The translations under genes and the position numbers were made by a program. A stretch of 64,000 nt of DNA from Sanderia malayensis (taxonomy: Eukaryota > Cnidaria > Scyphozoa > Semaeostomeae > Pelagiidae): NCBI GenBank assembly GCA_013076295.1, contig RQOL01000374.1, positions 5,446,743 through 5,510,742 of the forward strand, in the 5' to 3' direction. The notes below the pieces were generated by a model. The model was not told the origin of the DNA. It saw nothing but the letters and a program-made list of their open reading frames with translations, and did not search any database. Each line of letters begins with the position of its first letter. Within the stretch, counting starts at the first letter, position 1. Below are positions 54,564-64,000 of the stretch, one piece after another.

Positions 54564-57500
54564 TCACAGGACTTCCTTGTAGACAATGTTTGTGGTTTTA
54601 TTGTTGCTGGGTGTGAACACCTTGAGTCCAGAGAACGATTTGCCTCTAGACATTGCAACGTACAGTTGTCCGTGGGAGAAAACAGGGTCTGGTAAGTAAA
54701 TGCCAACGTGTTTCAATGATTGTCCTTGTGCCTTGTTGATGGTGAGGCAGTAAGCAAGTCGGACTGGAAATTGTTTTCTTGCAATGGAGATCGGCAGTGA
54801 TGAATCTTGGCTGGTCAGAGTAATGCGTGGAAGCATAACATACTGGCCCTTGTTTTGAGTTGTGATGATCTCTGCAGTTATGACGTGTCGTTTGAGATCT
54901 CTCACAATTAGTCGTGTGCCATTGCATAGTCCTTTTGCAGGGTTGATGTTTCTGAGCAAAATTATTGTAGCTCCTACCTAAACAAAAATGAGAATGAGTG
55001 AGCCTAGATTGAGTGAGGCAAGGCAATTTTAAATCAACTGTTCAATTATAGTGTGCATACCTTCAATTGTAATGAATGTAGAGGCATTCCGCCCGGGGTT
55101 TGTGCATTGAGAAACTCCATGGGATATGCTGCAGCCTCTTCTGGATCATCTGTCTCGACTCTGTCAATGCTGAGATATTGCTGCCGAGCTGTTGGAAGTC
55201 TTTGCAGAATGAGCTCGTTGATGTGATGTGAGAACTCGTTCTTTGGTGTCAAACAACAACGCTCGGACATGGTGTTTGGATCCAGTAAGAGATGTGCATC
55301 TGCTGATTCGGCTTGAGGATAAATGGAGTTCATGAGATCTTCAAGTGACTTGATGCAGATTTGCTGTGGGAGGCTGATCTGATCTTGATCATCGTGAGGT
55401 TCTACTCCATTGCCTATTCGGAGAAGCCAGTCTGAGAATGCTTGGTAAGTCTCATCTTGAACAGCTTTCATGTTTGTAATGAGTCTGAATTGCTGGAACT
55501 GAGACCACAGATCCTCGACTTTTCGTGACTTGAGGCATTCTTGCACCACTCGTTCTCTGCCGGCTTTCTTGACGACTGGCAGTACTTGTCTGAAATCACC
55601 GCCAAGCATGAAGTATTTGCCGCCGAAAGGTCTGTCGACTTTGGTGATGTCTCTGAGCAAACGGTCAACTGCTTTGAGTGCTGTTGCTGGAATCATGGAA
55701 GCTTCATCCCAAATGAATAGCATTGTGTCTCGCAATTGTTGTGCTCTGAGACTTTGTGCTTTGATGTTGCAAGTGGAATCGTCGAGCAGGGGAATCGGTA
55801 TTTGAAATGTGGAGTGTGCAGTTCTGCCGTGAATGAGTAGCGTTGCTGCTATTCCAGAGTATGCTACACATTTGACTTTGTGTCCGGAAGCTTGCAGGTT
55901 GTGTACCAATGTGTTGTACAGAAAGGTTTTGCCAGTTCCTGCTGGACCGTCGAGAAAGAAACAGTTGTCTTGTGACTGCGTCTCGATGGCTTGCACAATG
56001 GTGTTGTGTACCTGCAGTTGTTCTGGATTGAGTTGCTCGAACATTCGTTGTCCTTGCTCTCGTTCTTGTTCGATGTTGATTTCGTCAGCTGCCTGTCGTG
56101 GCTGTGCATAGTCGGCAGGTAGCTGCGGCATCTCGGGGAAGTCCTTTAGGGAATTTCCGTGAATTTGCAGGTTTCTCTGGATGTCAGCCAGACACATGTG
56201 GATGTGTTGCTGCTGGAATGTTGCATTGGGATCCTGCAGCTGATCGTGTCTGACGTAATCTTCTGCCATGTCTTCTTGGAATTCTGTGAAGAGAGCATCA
56301 ATGTCGCTCGGAGTTTGAAACAGGATGAGTGTTGCAAACAATTGTCTCATCTGTGCGGGCATGTGTAAAACCACTGCATCTCGCAAGCAACGTCTGTGCT
56401 CTGCATCGTCTTCCAAGAGTGCCATTGCTCTTGCTGCATTCTTGAACGTGTTGTGAGTGACTCCGTCAACTGTTCGAATGTCTTCGAAGGAGGTTGCTCC
56501 TTTTCTGTGCAGCAATATCAGTCTGAGGGCGAAGCGTTCAGCATCTGAAGGTAGAACGTTGTATATTCTGCCTATGACGCACTTGGCCGCTCGACGCTTG
56601 CGTTGCTGCCACTGCTTGGTGGATTTGTTGAAAGTGTAGTGCTCTGGTATGTCTTGGTATAAATACTGGTGAGAATTCTGTTCCCTCTGGTTGAGGCTGA
56701 AGTATGCCATGAGCATGCTGTCATTGTTTCTCTGTGCAGCTTGCTCTGGGTCTGTGAAGCATACGGGCTGTTGGTCAGGCAGGTGAATTGCAAGTCGGAT
56801 GATCGTGTGACTCTTATCGTGCATCTCGTATTGCATGAGTTTGTACACTGCCTGATGCGGACCAACGTATCTGGAATTCAAGTACTGACGTATCTCATCG
56901 TGGACGATATCTTGTCGTGCATTTGCTTCTTCGCGACCTTCTCTGATTTCGACGTGTGCCATGTCATTGCCTTTGTGGATGTACTTGAAAATGTACTTGA
57001 CACTTTTGACGGTTGTGCAAACTTCCACGTTCATGTGGCAGTCGAACTTGAGAAGGAGTTTGATGTTGTGTGGCACAACCCAAGAATCGTTCAGTCTGTG
57101 TTGCCTGAGTTGAGCAGTTGTTTGGCCTGCAAGAAAGTGCCATGGTTACATTTGTGTACATTTCACGGAAAGTGTAAATCATAAGTACGAAATGCAATTC
57201 ATCTTGACATACCTCGTCGTCTGTACAATGGGTATCCATTGACATTGAATTCTGTTTGTTGTGCGAGGTCTTTTGGGAACTTCTTTTTGCATTTCCAACC
57301 TTGCATGCAAACGCATGAGGGATTGAGAACTCCACACGGGCCGTGCATCATGTGTTTCTTGACCATTCGGTGTTCGTGGACGTGGGTGTTCTCGTCTGGA
57401 ATCTCTGCCGATATGATGCGGTCAACATCCTCCGGTGTGCGTGGTTTGTCTTCGTTGGCAAGAGATATGATCATGTGAGTGTGCGGCAGTCCACGTTTTT

Positions 57501-57980
57501 GAAATTCTACCGTGTAGACGTAAGCAACCACTTTGCCAAAGAAGTTGAGATCCAGTATGTCACACAGCAGCTCTTTGAATTTCAAGTGAAAGACGCGTGT
57601 GACAATGTCTGGTCGGTCTTGTGGCTTCTGGTTAGGTAGCAAATTGTCCAAGACGTCTTGCCAGTTCGGATTCGCTGTGAATGTCAGGAATATGTCTGGC
57701 TTGCCGTGTTTTCTGACAATGGTCATGGCATCTTGGTAATTCTGCTGCATGCTTCGTTGACTGCCGGTAAATGTGGATGGTAAGATGACGACTCGTCCAA
57801 CGTCAATGTGCTGCGCTGTGCCTGGATTGTGGCCTTGAGCGAGCAGATTTTGGTGTTCAGCTCTTCTGTACAGGTGATCCATCAGTCCTTTGTACGACTC
57901 AGCTCTGAGCTCTTTCTGATGGGATCTGATGTAAGCGAGGTCGTTGCCTTCTATCTTGGTGAATGCGTCAACCAAGTACC
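54564..57980 (-). CDS. Helitron Rep-helicase, three exons, N-terminus missing
   Basis: The exons are 57980-57213, 57126-55061 and 54977-54564, with GT…AG introns of 86 and 83 bp. Frames join cleanly (…YRRR to GQTTAQ, …LQLK to VGATII). Exon 1 has the Rep HUH motif VEFQKRGLPHTHM and HQKELRAESYKGLMDHL. Exon 2 has YIFKYIHKGND and a two-tyrosine segment IRQYLNSRYVG, a candidate for the nicking site. The PIF1-type helicase follows: Walker A GPAGTGKTFL, FIWDEASMIP and LGGDFRQVLPVV. Exon 3 has AYCLTINKAQGQSLKHVGIY and LYVAMSRGKSFSGL, stopping after NIVYKEVL. No stop interrupts it. The frame before YLVDAF comes from the duplicated block and is not Rep, so the N-terminal part is lost. Confidence 0.88.
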
Positions 57981-58948
57981 AATAAATCCAGGAAAAAGCT
58001 ACAACTTCAGGCCAACAAAGAAATGTTGCCTTCTGTAGGCCATTGCCATCCCTTTCTTGTACTAATATACAAAGTTCATCCAGGCTGTTCCAGCTGATTA
58101 CCATAATCTGCACATCTCCACAGCGCACATATTTGGATTTGCTTTGGTTTGGGAGTCTTGTGCTTTAAGCTCCGTGCTTCCACTTGATATTTGGTAGCTC
58201 ATGTCAGAGTTTTTTTAGAGGCTCAATTTAACAAGTATTACACACAAGTGTAGAGCCAAAACCTTCATCATATTTCGCATATAACATGAACTGGTTTTTT
58301 ACAAGAAGAGCATGAATGCGCACGTGCTGTTTTTCTTCACAAACACAGCATGCTAAAGACGACATCTTTGCTCTAAATAATAAAAAAGTTAATATCTTTT
58401 ACCCATCTTTTATTTCAGCAGAAGTGACGATTTATAAATCTAATGCCATCTGCAATGCTATTGCAATTGAAGAGCTGGTGGCAATAAATCTTTCTAAATT
58501 AGATTTAGAATTCAGTTCAGATCTTTCTTAGTTGCGATATAATCCAATACTTATTTATTTACATAATTTTAAATCCATATAAGCACGACCAGAAATGTTG
58601 GCTTGAACTTAAATTTAAAAATATAATTTTTCAACATTGTGTAGAATTTATTAGTTACATATTATTACATAATTTGTCATGACAAAATTCATGCCTAGGC
58701 TTCTAAGAGGGCCCAGGGTATTATGGCCAAAATAAATTGCAGCCAGGAGAAAGACAAGTCAAAATAAATTTCATAATATGTGAAACCAATCTCACCTCTA
58801 CATTTTTGCCTTGCAACAACAGGTCAATGAGTATCAATCACAGTAAATTACTTGTTCTCTGTTTGTTTGTTTATTTGCGACAATGATTTTTGACAATCAA
58901 TGACAATGATAAGGGAGGGAAAAGTTTATGAAGTATATGCATTGTAAT

Positions 58949-61267
58949 TTACAGACTGCTGTATATAAAGAAAGAAACTTTTCCAGGAATTCGGTGAACT
59001 ACTTGAGATACTTATTGCAAGTGAAAATACTATTCTTATCTATGTAGACTTTAATATTCATTTTGATATCATATCTGACCCCTTAACAAAGCAATTTAAT
59101 AAATTACTTTCCCTTTTTAACCTTTGTCAATATGTTATTATGCCAACCCATAGGCAGGGACATACCATTGACTTAGTCATTGCTCCTGAAAATGAACTGA
59201 ATGTTCCAAACGTAACTGTAAAAGATGTGCTACTGAGCAACCATAAGTTAATTTCGTTTACGATAACAACTTTTTCATCAAAAAAGATTAAAAAGATAAT
59301 CACCTTTCATAAGCTTGTGCAGATAAATGATAACAATTTCAAAAAAAGATGTTCAGAAGGAAATAAGTACAATACCTTTTAATACAACCCTTCATAATAG
59401 TTAATACTTACAATTCGGAATATTTTAGACAAACATGCTGTTGTAATTGAGAAAACAGTAAACTTCAATAAAAACTCACCTTGGTTTGATAATGAATACA
59501 AGCTGCTACGGGCAAATAAATGGAAAGCAGAAAAGTTGTTCAGAAAAAGTAAATTAAATATTGACAGAGAAAAGTATAGAAAATTGAGGCAGGAGTGTGT
59601 GCAGCTGGCTGAGTTGAAGAAGCAAGCATATTATGTAGACAGAATAAATATGTCAAGTAATAAACTCAAGACATTATTCCAAATAGCCAATGGTTTTCTT
59701 GATAAGGGCCAGGATAGTTGTTTGCCCAAAAGTGAAAATGATGTTGATCTTGCCAACAGCTTCAGCGATTATTTTCATGATCAAGTTAGAAGCCTGCAAC
59801 TGTCATTTAACAACTCCTCCTGCCAAACCATTTCTAACATGGCAATATCTGAACAGTTTGAGCAACTGAGCATGTTTGAACCGACAACTGCTGAAGAACT
59901 CTTGGTTATAAAACATTCTCACAAAATGTTGTGCTCATCAGCAGACCCACTGAATGCTACATTGCTCTCAAAGCATATTGATATTCTTTTACCATTTTGG
60001 GTTGATTTAGTAAATTTGTCACTGAAAAGTGGAAGGATTGATTGTCTTAAGTCTGCCGTTGTAGTTCCAATACCGAAAGATCTTCCTTCCAAAATTGATA
60101 GTGATAACTATAAGAACTATCGTCCAGTGTCTAACTTGGTTTTTGTCAGCAAGCTTGTAGAGTGTTGTGTTGCAAGAAGATTGAAAATTCACATGGAGAA
60201 TAATTTGCTTCATTCCAGGTATCAGTTTGCATATAAACAATCTCACTCAACTGAACTCCTATTATTGAATGTAACAGGTGACATATTAAGGGGATTTGAA
60301 AACAAGCTAGCCACTGTTTTACTTTTTCTGGACCTCAGTGCTGCCTTTGATACTGTTGATCATGACATATTGCTAGAAATCTTGTATAGAAAAATTGGAA
60401 TTAGGGGAACAGCTCTGGATTGGATGAAATCTTTCTTGAAAAATCGGGACCAGCAAGTGAAAATCAGGCAACCATTATCAGAGCCAATTGAAATCAAGTA
60501 TGGAGTGCCGCAAGGATCAGTGCTTGGTCCAATTTTTTCAATATCTATATAGAATCACTTTACAGTACTATTCATCCCAATTCCTTTTGTGTTTATGGAT
60601 TTGCTGATGATCACCAGCTTTACCATACTTTCCATCGAATGTTTCAGTCCTCTGTTTTAACGACAAGTATCTCTGACTGTCTCTCCTCTATAAGTAATGG
60701 ATGAAATCACATTTCCTCAAGCTAAACGAATCAAAAACTAAAATTATGTTATTGTCTCCTCCAACCATAAAATCTGAACTTGAGATACATGGAGCGAAGC
60801 TGAAGAAGGAAACAATACGATTTGTAGATTCGGCAAAGAGCCTGGGAGTATGGATAGATTCAGAGTTGAACCTTGAAAAACAAATTAATAAAGTTGTATC
60901 AGGTTGTTTTTGTATTGTAAGAACAACAGCAAAAATTAAGCTTTTTCTCCAACAGAATGCTTGAGTACCTTGATTACATCATTAGTCTCCTCAAAACTAG
61001 ACTATTGCAATTCTCTCTATTTTCATTCAACACAGCAACAACTTCAAGCCTTACAGTGGGTTCAAAATGCTGCAATTCGTCTCATCTTTAATAGAACAAA
61101 ATTTGATAGAACTTCCATCTCTCCCGTCTATGCAAAGCTTCAGTGGCTTAAAATCAAAAACCGTTTCGTATTTAAAATCTGCTTGACGGTACATAAATGT
61201 ATTTGGGGAAAGGCACCAATTGCCTTGCAAAAAAAGATAGAAATAGTGACCAATGACGAGATGCATT
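58949..61267 (+). pseudogene. LINE endonuclease/RT, copy 2
   Basis: Copy of 26150-28470. The RT frame 59536-60552 is truncated by a one-base deletion in a T-run just after GVPQGSVLGPIF, so the catalytic FADD segment is out of frame. A second one-base deletion at ~60950 breaks the C-terminal part. It is more decayed than copy 1. Confidence 0.85.
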
Positions 61268-61269
61268 TA

Positions 61270-61948
61270 ACGGGTACTGTGATGCAGATTGGGCAAACTC
61301 TGAAAGCAGAAAGAGTATTACTGGCTATACATTTCAGTTAGTGAGCAACGGAGCAATGATATCAACGAAAAGCAGAAAGCAAAGAGCAGTTGCTTTGCCT
61401 ACCTGCGAGGCTGAGTACATGGCCTTAGCGGAGGCCACACAAGAGGCATTATTTCTTACGCAATTGTTGAAAGATATGACAAACTCTGATCTCTGCGACA
61501 AATTCATTTTGTATTGCGATAACCAAAGTGCAATGGCTCTTGCCAAGAACGCAATGATACATCAGAGATCGAAACACATTGATATCAAGTATCACTTTGT
61601 GATATCAAAAATTGCAAGCGGTATTATGGAGTTGAATTATATTCCTACAGAGAAGAACATCGCAGATATCTTTAAAAAGTGGATTGCGGGTATTAAACTG
61701 AAGAACTTTGTTGCAGAACTTATGGGTATGATGTGTATCTGAACTATAAACACTTTTCATGGATGCCTCAAGACATTATATAAGTTTTTTTTTGTTTTGT
61801 TTGTTCGTTTTCACTACGCTTAGTTTAAAGGGGGGTGTTGTAGAGTAAACATTGCGTAGAGTAGTTTAATTTGTAGTTAAGGGACTGGGACCCAATTTAG
61901 ATTTAGTCGTTCCTCGTGCGTTGCTTGGCCTAAGATGGCGACTATTTA
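61270..61948 (+). pseudogene. Copia RNase H end and 3' LTR start, copy 2
   Basis: Copy of 28473-29150: same CEAEYMAL and YCDNQSAM motifs, stop after MGMMCI, purine tract and LTR start, cut by the same minus-strand LINE. Confidence 0.8.
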
Positions 61949-63013
61949 ATCCTCTCGTATCTCTGTTATTTTATCCATCATCATGGGTAGCAGCTCAACA
62001 CAAGACAGTAAAGCAATACCCCTGTAGATTTCCTCATCTGATTTCGAGCCTTTTTTATGTAATGGTACAATTACACTATGGATCAATGTTGATGGAAATA
62101 TCCCAGTAGCCAATAATTTGTTAAAGAGATTTTTGAAAAGGTGAGGGTATCTATCTGCAGAGCATATAATCACTTCCTTGATTACCCCCATCAACTCCAG
62201 GGGATTTACCACTTTTTAGTTTTTTTAGTGAATACTTTACTTCTTCGATTGATATCTCTACATACGGAACTTTTTGCGGCTTATCCCGTTTTGCACCACG
62301 ATCACTCACGTTCTTAGAGTCATAAAGAAGCCCTTGAAACATTTCTATCCACTTTTTGGGCTCTATACGCTCTTTAACCGGAAATGAATTTTCATTGGCT
62401 AACGCGATTTTTCTTGGCGGCGTGGTAGCAACGGGTCTGGCCAGGGATCTTGACAGTGAAAAGCCTATGGAGCTGCGCCAAACTCATGTTTTAAAAGTGG
62501 GTTTTATCACGTTATTTTGGCAAAATATTGAACAAAATATGTTTTTCTTGCGGGTTCGTATATGATATTTCAAATTTGTCAAGTTTTTTCAAACATTTTT
62601 CACTTTTGGGTTTTATTTTGCGCTTTGTCAAAACATACCAAATTTAGGCTCGTCCGCCAGTCAATTGGTCAGTAAACTCAATATTAGGGTTGTATACTTC
62701 ATTTCAATATGGCAGCAATAAAGTCTGTTTGATCAGCGCATTCATTCTTTAATTGATCTAATAGCTTCCAAAATTGGATCAATTTCTGATTTCTTCATAT
62801 CATTTATTATATTATCCTTATAGGCATGTTTCTTTTTCTGAATTAAGAGTTTGGATAACTTTTTCTTTTAATATAATGAGCCCTAGAAGGTGAATTTTTT
62901 GGTTCTCAAGATAAATCTTTACCAATTTTAAAAATTGTCTTTTCGTTTCCTTGCATTCTTTATCGAACCAAAGTTTGTCTTTAATATCTGAAGATCGACC
63001 TTTCCTAGTTTAG
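61946..63013 (-). pseudogene. Second LINE fragment, copy 2
   Basis: Copy of 29148-30215 with the same SGKSPGVDG and VIVPLHKKGSK motifs and the same frameshift between them. Confidence 0.65.
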
Positions 63014-63160
63014 AATTTTGAGCTAAAACACAAAGAGATAATCAAATCTGTAAGTGTTTCTACAGCCTTATCGCATGATGAATTTGAGTTTGATTTGAGT
63101 GAATTTGACTCAATTATCTGTAAATTTACAGTCTCAATGCTGTTTTCCACTTCTGTTTCA

Positions 63161-64000
63161 ATTAGGCTGCGTTTACACAAGAAATTTTGAACGGTTCCAT
63201 TCGGAACCATTTGGAACCATTCCAATTTTGACTGCGTTTACACGGGATCGGTTCCATTTGGAACTGTTCGAAATTATTGTGCGAAGCGGTGCTGTGGAGG
63301 CGCGCTAAAGCGCGCCATTCTTGCGATTCTCTTATCTCTTTCTACTTTGATACATTTACTCCAAATTTGAAATTGAAATGGCAGAAAATTCGCAGCAGCT
63401 GAACGGAGACAAAGCCGAAAAAAAGAAAACATTTAATTGGTTGGATGAGGAGACAGCTCTTTTGCTTCAGGTAGTCTTAGCATACAAAACTACAAAGCTG
63501 TCTGAAGGGAAGGACTGGGAAACTATTTGTGCCAAGTACGAAGATATAAAGCAAAATTTTGCGCTGCAGTACCCAAATGAAGTTAGTGAAGAGTTTCCCA
63601 GAGGAGAAGCTGTTATTCAAGAGCTTACAAAGGAAAGAACAAATACAAAGATTAAGAAAGTAAAAAACAGCTTTAGAAAAGCTGTTGCCAGTGGCAAAAG
63701 AAGTGGAGGGGGCAGAGTTGTGTACAGTCTCCATGACAAATGTTACCAGATTTGGGCTGGTTGCCCAGCTGCAGAGTGTGTAGATGATGGAATTGAAACA
63801 GAATTTGTCAACAATTCAGAAGATAAGAATAATGTTGAAACAAACATGCCGGCAGAACCGTCAGATTCCATAAATAACATGCCTGAAAAAGATAGTGACA
63901 GTGCAGAAGAAGATAACATAATTGAACCAATAAAAAAGAAGATGAAGCAGATTCGAGATACCATGATGGTTGACTTGAGAGCAAAAAGGAATTCCAGATC
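63161..64000. mobile_element. Harbinger left part, copy 2 (runs off window)
   Basis: Copy of the Harbinger start at 30363, with the TGCGTTTACAC and GGTTCCATT repeats and the GGCGCGC hairpin. Confidence 0.7.
63378..64000 (+). CDS. Myb/SANT-like Harbinger partner, copy 2, cut by window end
   Basis: This has the same sequence as the gene at 30580 through its first ~207 codons: trihelix-like domain, acidic middle and the basic PIKKKMKQIR run. No stop appears before the window edge. The transposase partner would lie beyond. Confidence 0.75.
   Translation, partial: MAENSQQLNGDKAEKKKTFNWLDEETALLLQVVLAYKTTKLSEGKDWETICAKYEDIKQNFALQYPNEVSEEFPRGEAVIQELTKERTNTKIKKVKNSFRKAVASGKRSGGGRVVYSLHDKCYQIWAGCPAAECVDDGIETEFVNNSEDKNNVETNMPAEPSDSINNMPEKDSDSAEEDNIIEPIKKKMKQIRDTMMVDLRAKRNSR

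Larger units (their letters stand above)
46467..57980 (-). mobile_element. Large Helitron, 5'-truncated
   Basis: On the minus strand the element ends with an 8-bp-stem hairpin, six bases, then CTAG followed by a host T, which is the classic Helitron 3' terminus. The Rep-helicase gene at 54564-57980 is on the same strand. Between them lie two small candidate genes, several tandem repeats and a large hierarchical satellite. The upstream end is lost: at 57980/57981 the Rep frame passes into the duplicated block. The visible length is 11.5 kb. Assigning 46467 as the end of this same Helitron is inference from orientation and absence of another end between. Confidence 0.65.
57981..64000. repeat. 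Large duplicated block, copy 2
   Basis: Near-identical to 25182-31202. Compared with copy 1 it has lost one T at ~60535 and one C at ~60950, and gained one T at ~61787. Substitutions are visible near 58941, 61027, 62403, 63134, 63219 and 63343. It starts inside the Helitron Rep gene and runs off the window. Confidence 0.95.

Noticed and set aside
55530..57639. Plus-strand frames opposite the Helitron Rep-helicase
   Set aside because: Shadows of a strongly supported minus-strand gene.
57981..58128. N-terminal ~49 codons of the Helitron Rep frame as real Rep sequence
   Set aside because: They lie in the duplicated block, which occurs at 25182 without any Helitron, so the open frame is accidental.

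Overview
This is a eukaryotic, almost certainly metazoan, window made up nearly entirely of mobile elements at every stage of decay. Introns with GT/AG borders, a 100-base N gap and many nested transposons rule out a prokaryote. The mix (ISL2EU-like, IS3EU-like, PIF/Harbinger, Helitron and Helentron, BEL/Pao, Copia, LINEs with an SGNH-type ORF1, hAT) suggests a cnidarian such as a coral or anemone. That assignment is inference from TE flavour only. I see no clear single-copy host gene, tRNA, rRNA or CRISPR array.

Layout. 1-7458: an ISL2EU-like element (YqaJ-like nuclease remnant facing a THAP/DDE transposase gene). The transposase is split by a 5,723-bp TA-flanked element at 770-6492 that carries an intact Tc1-type DD34E transposase and, convergent to it, an intact HUH/SF3-helicase replication protein. 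8071-11557: a broken PIN-like nuclease gene and an uncharacterised zinc-finger-like fragment. 12163-15890: decayed BEL/Pao, interrupted by a 1,043-bp inverted-repeat element with a 9-bp target duplication. 15974-16920: dead Harbinger transposase. 17800-22756: dead Helentron (cysteine-peptidase-like, Rep, PIF1 helicase and endonuclease modules). 22988-23925: MITE and hAT remnant.

25182-31202 is a block of LINE, Copia, LINE and Harbinger pieces. It recurs almost identically from 57981 to the window end. 30363-32930 is a Harbinger element, followed by a LINE whose ORF1 is split by a complete 4,782-bp element (33418-38199). That element has ~320-360-bp inverted repeats, a 6-bp target duplication, a four-exon DDE transposase and an intact alpha-kinase gene. 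39407-41811 is a RecQ-like helicase pseudogene, ending near an assembly gap and a CCCTA-containing 14-bp array. 42.5-46.5 kb is non-coding with several tandem repeats.

46467-57980 is a large minus-strand Helitron. It has a recognisable 3' end (hairpin plus CTAG/T), a three-exon Rep-helicase gene, two small spliced candidate genes, and a three-level hierarchical satellite built partly from copies of its own helicase 3' end. Its 5' part is cut off by the second copy of the duplicated block.

The most interesting candidates are the Tc1 element carrying a rolling-circle-type Rep, the IS3EU-like element carrying an alpha-kinase, and the Helitron that has turned its own tail into a satellite. Each can be tested by finding further full-length copies in the same genome.
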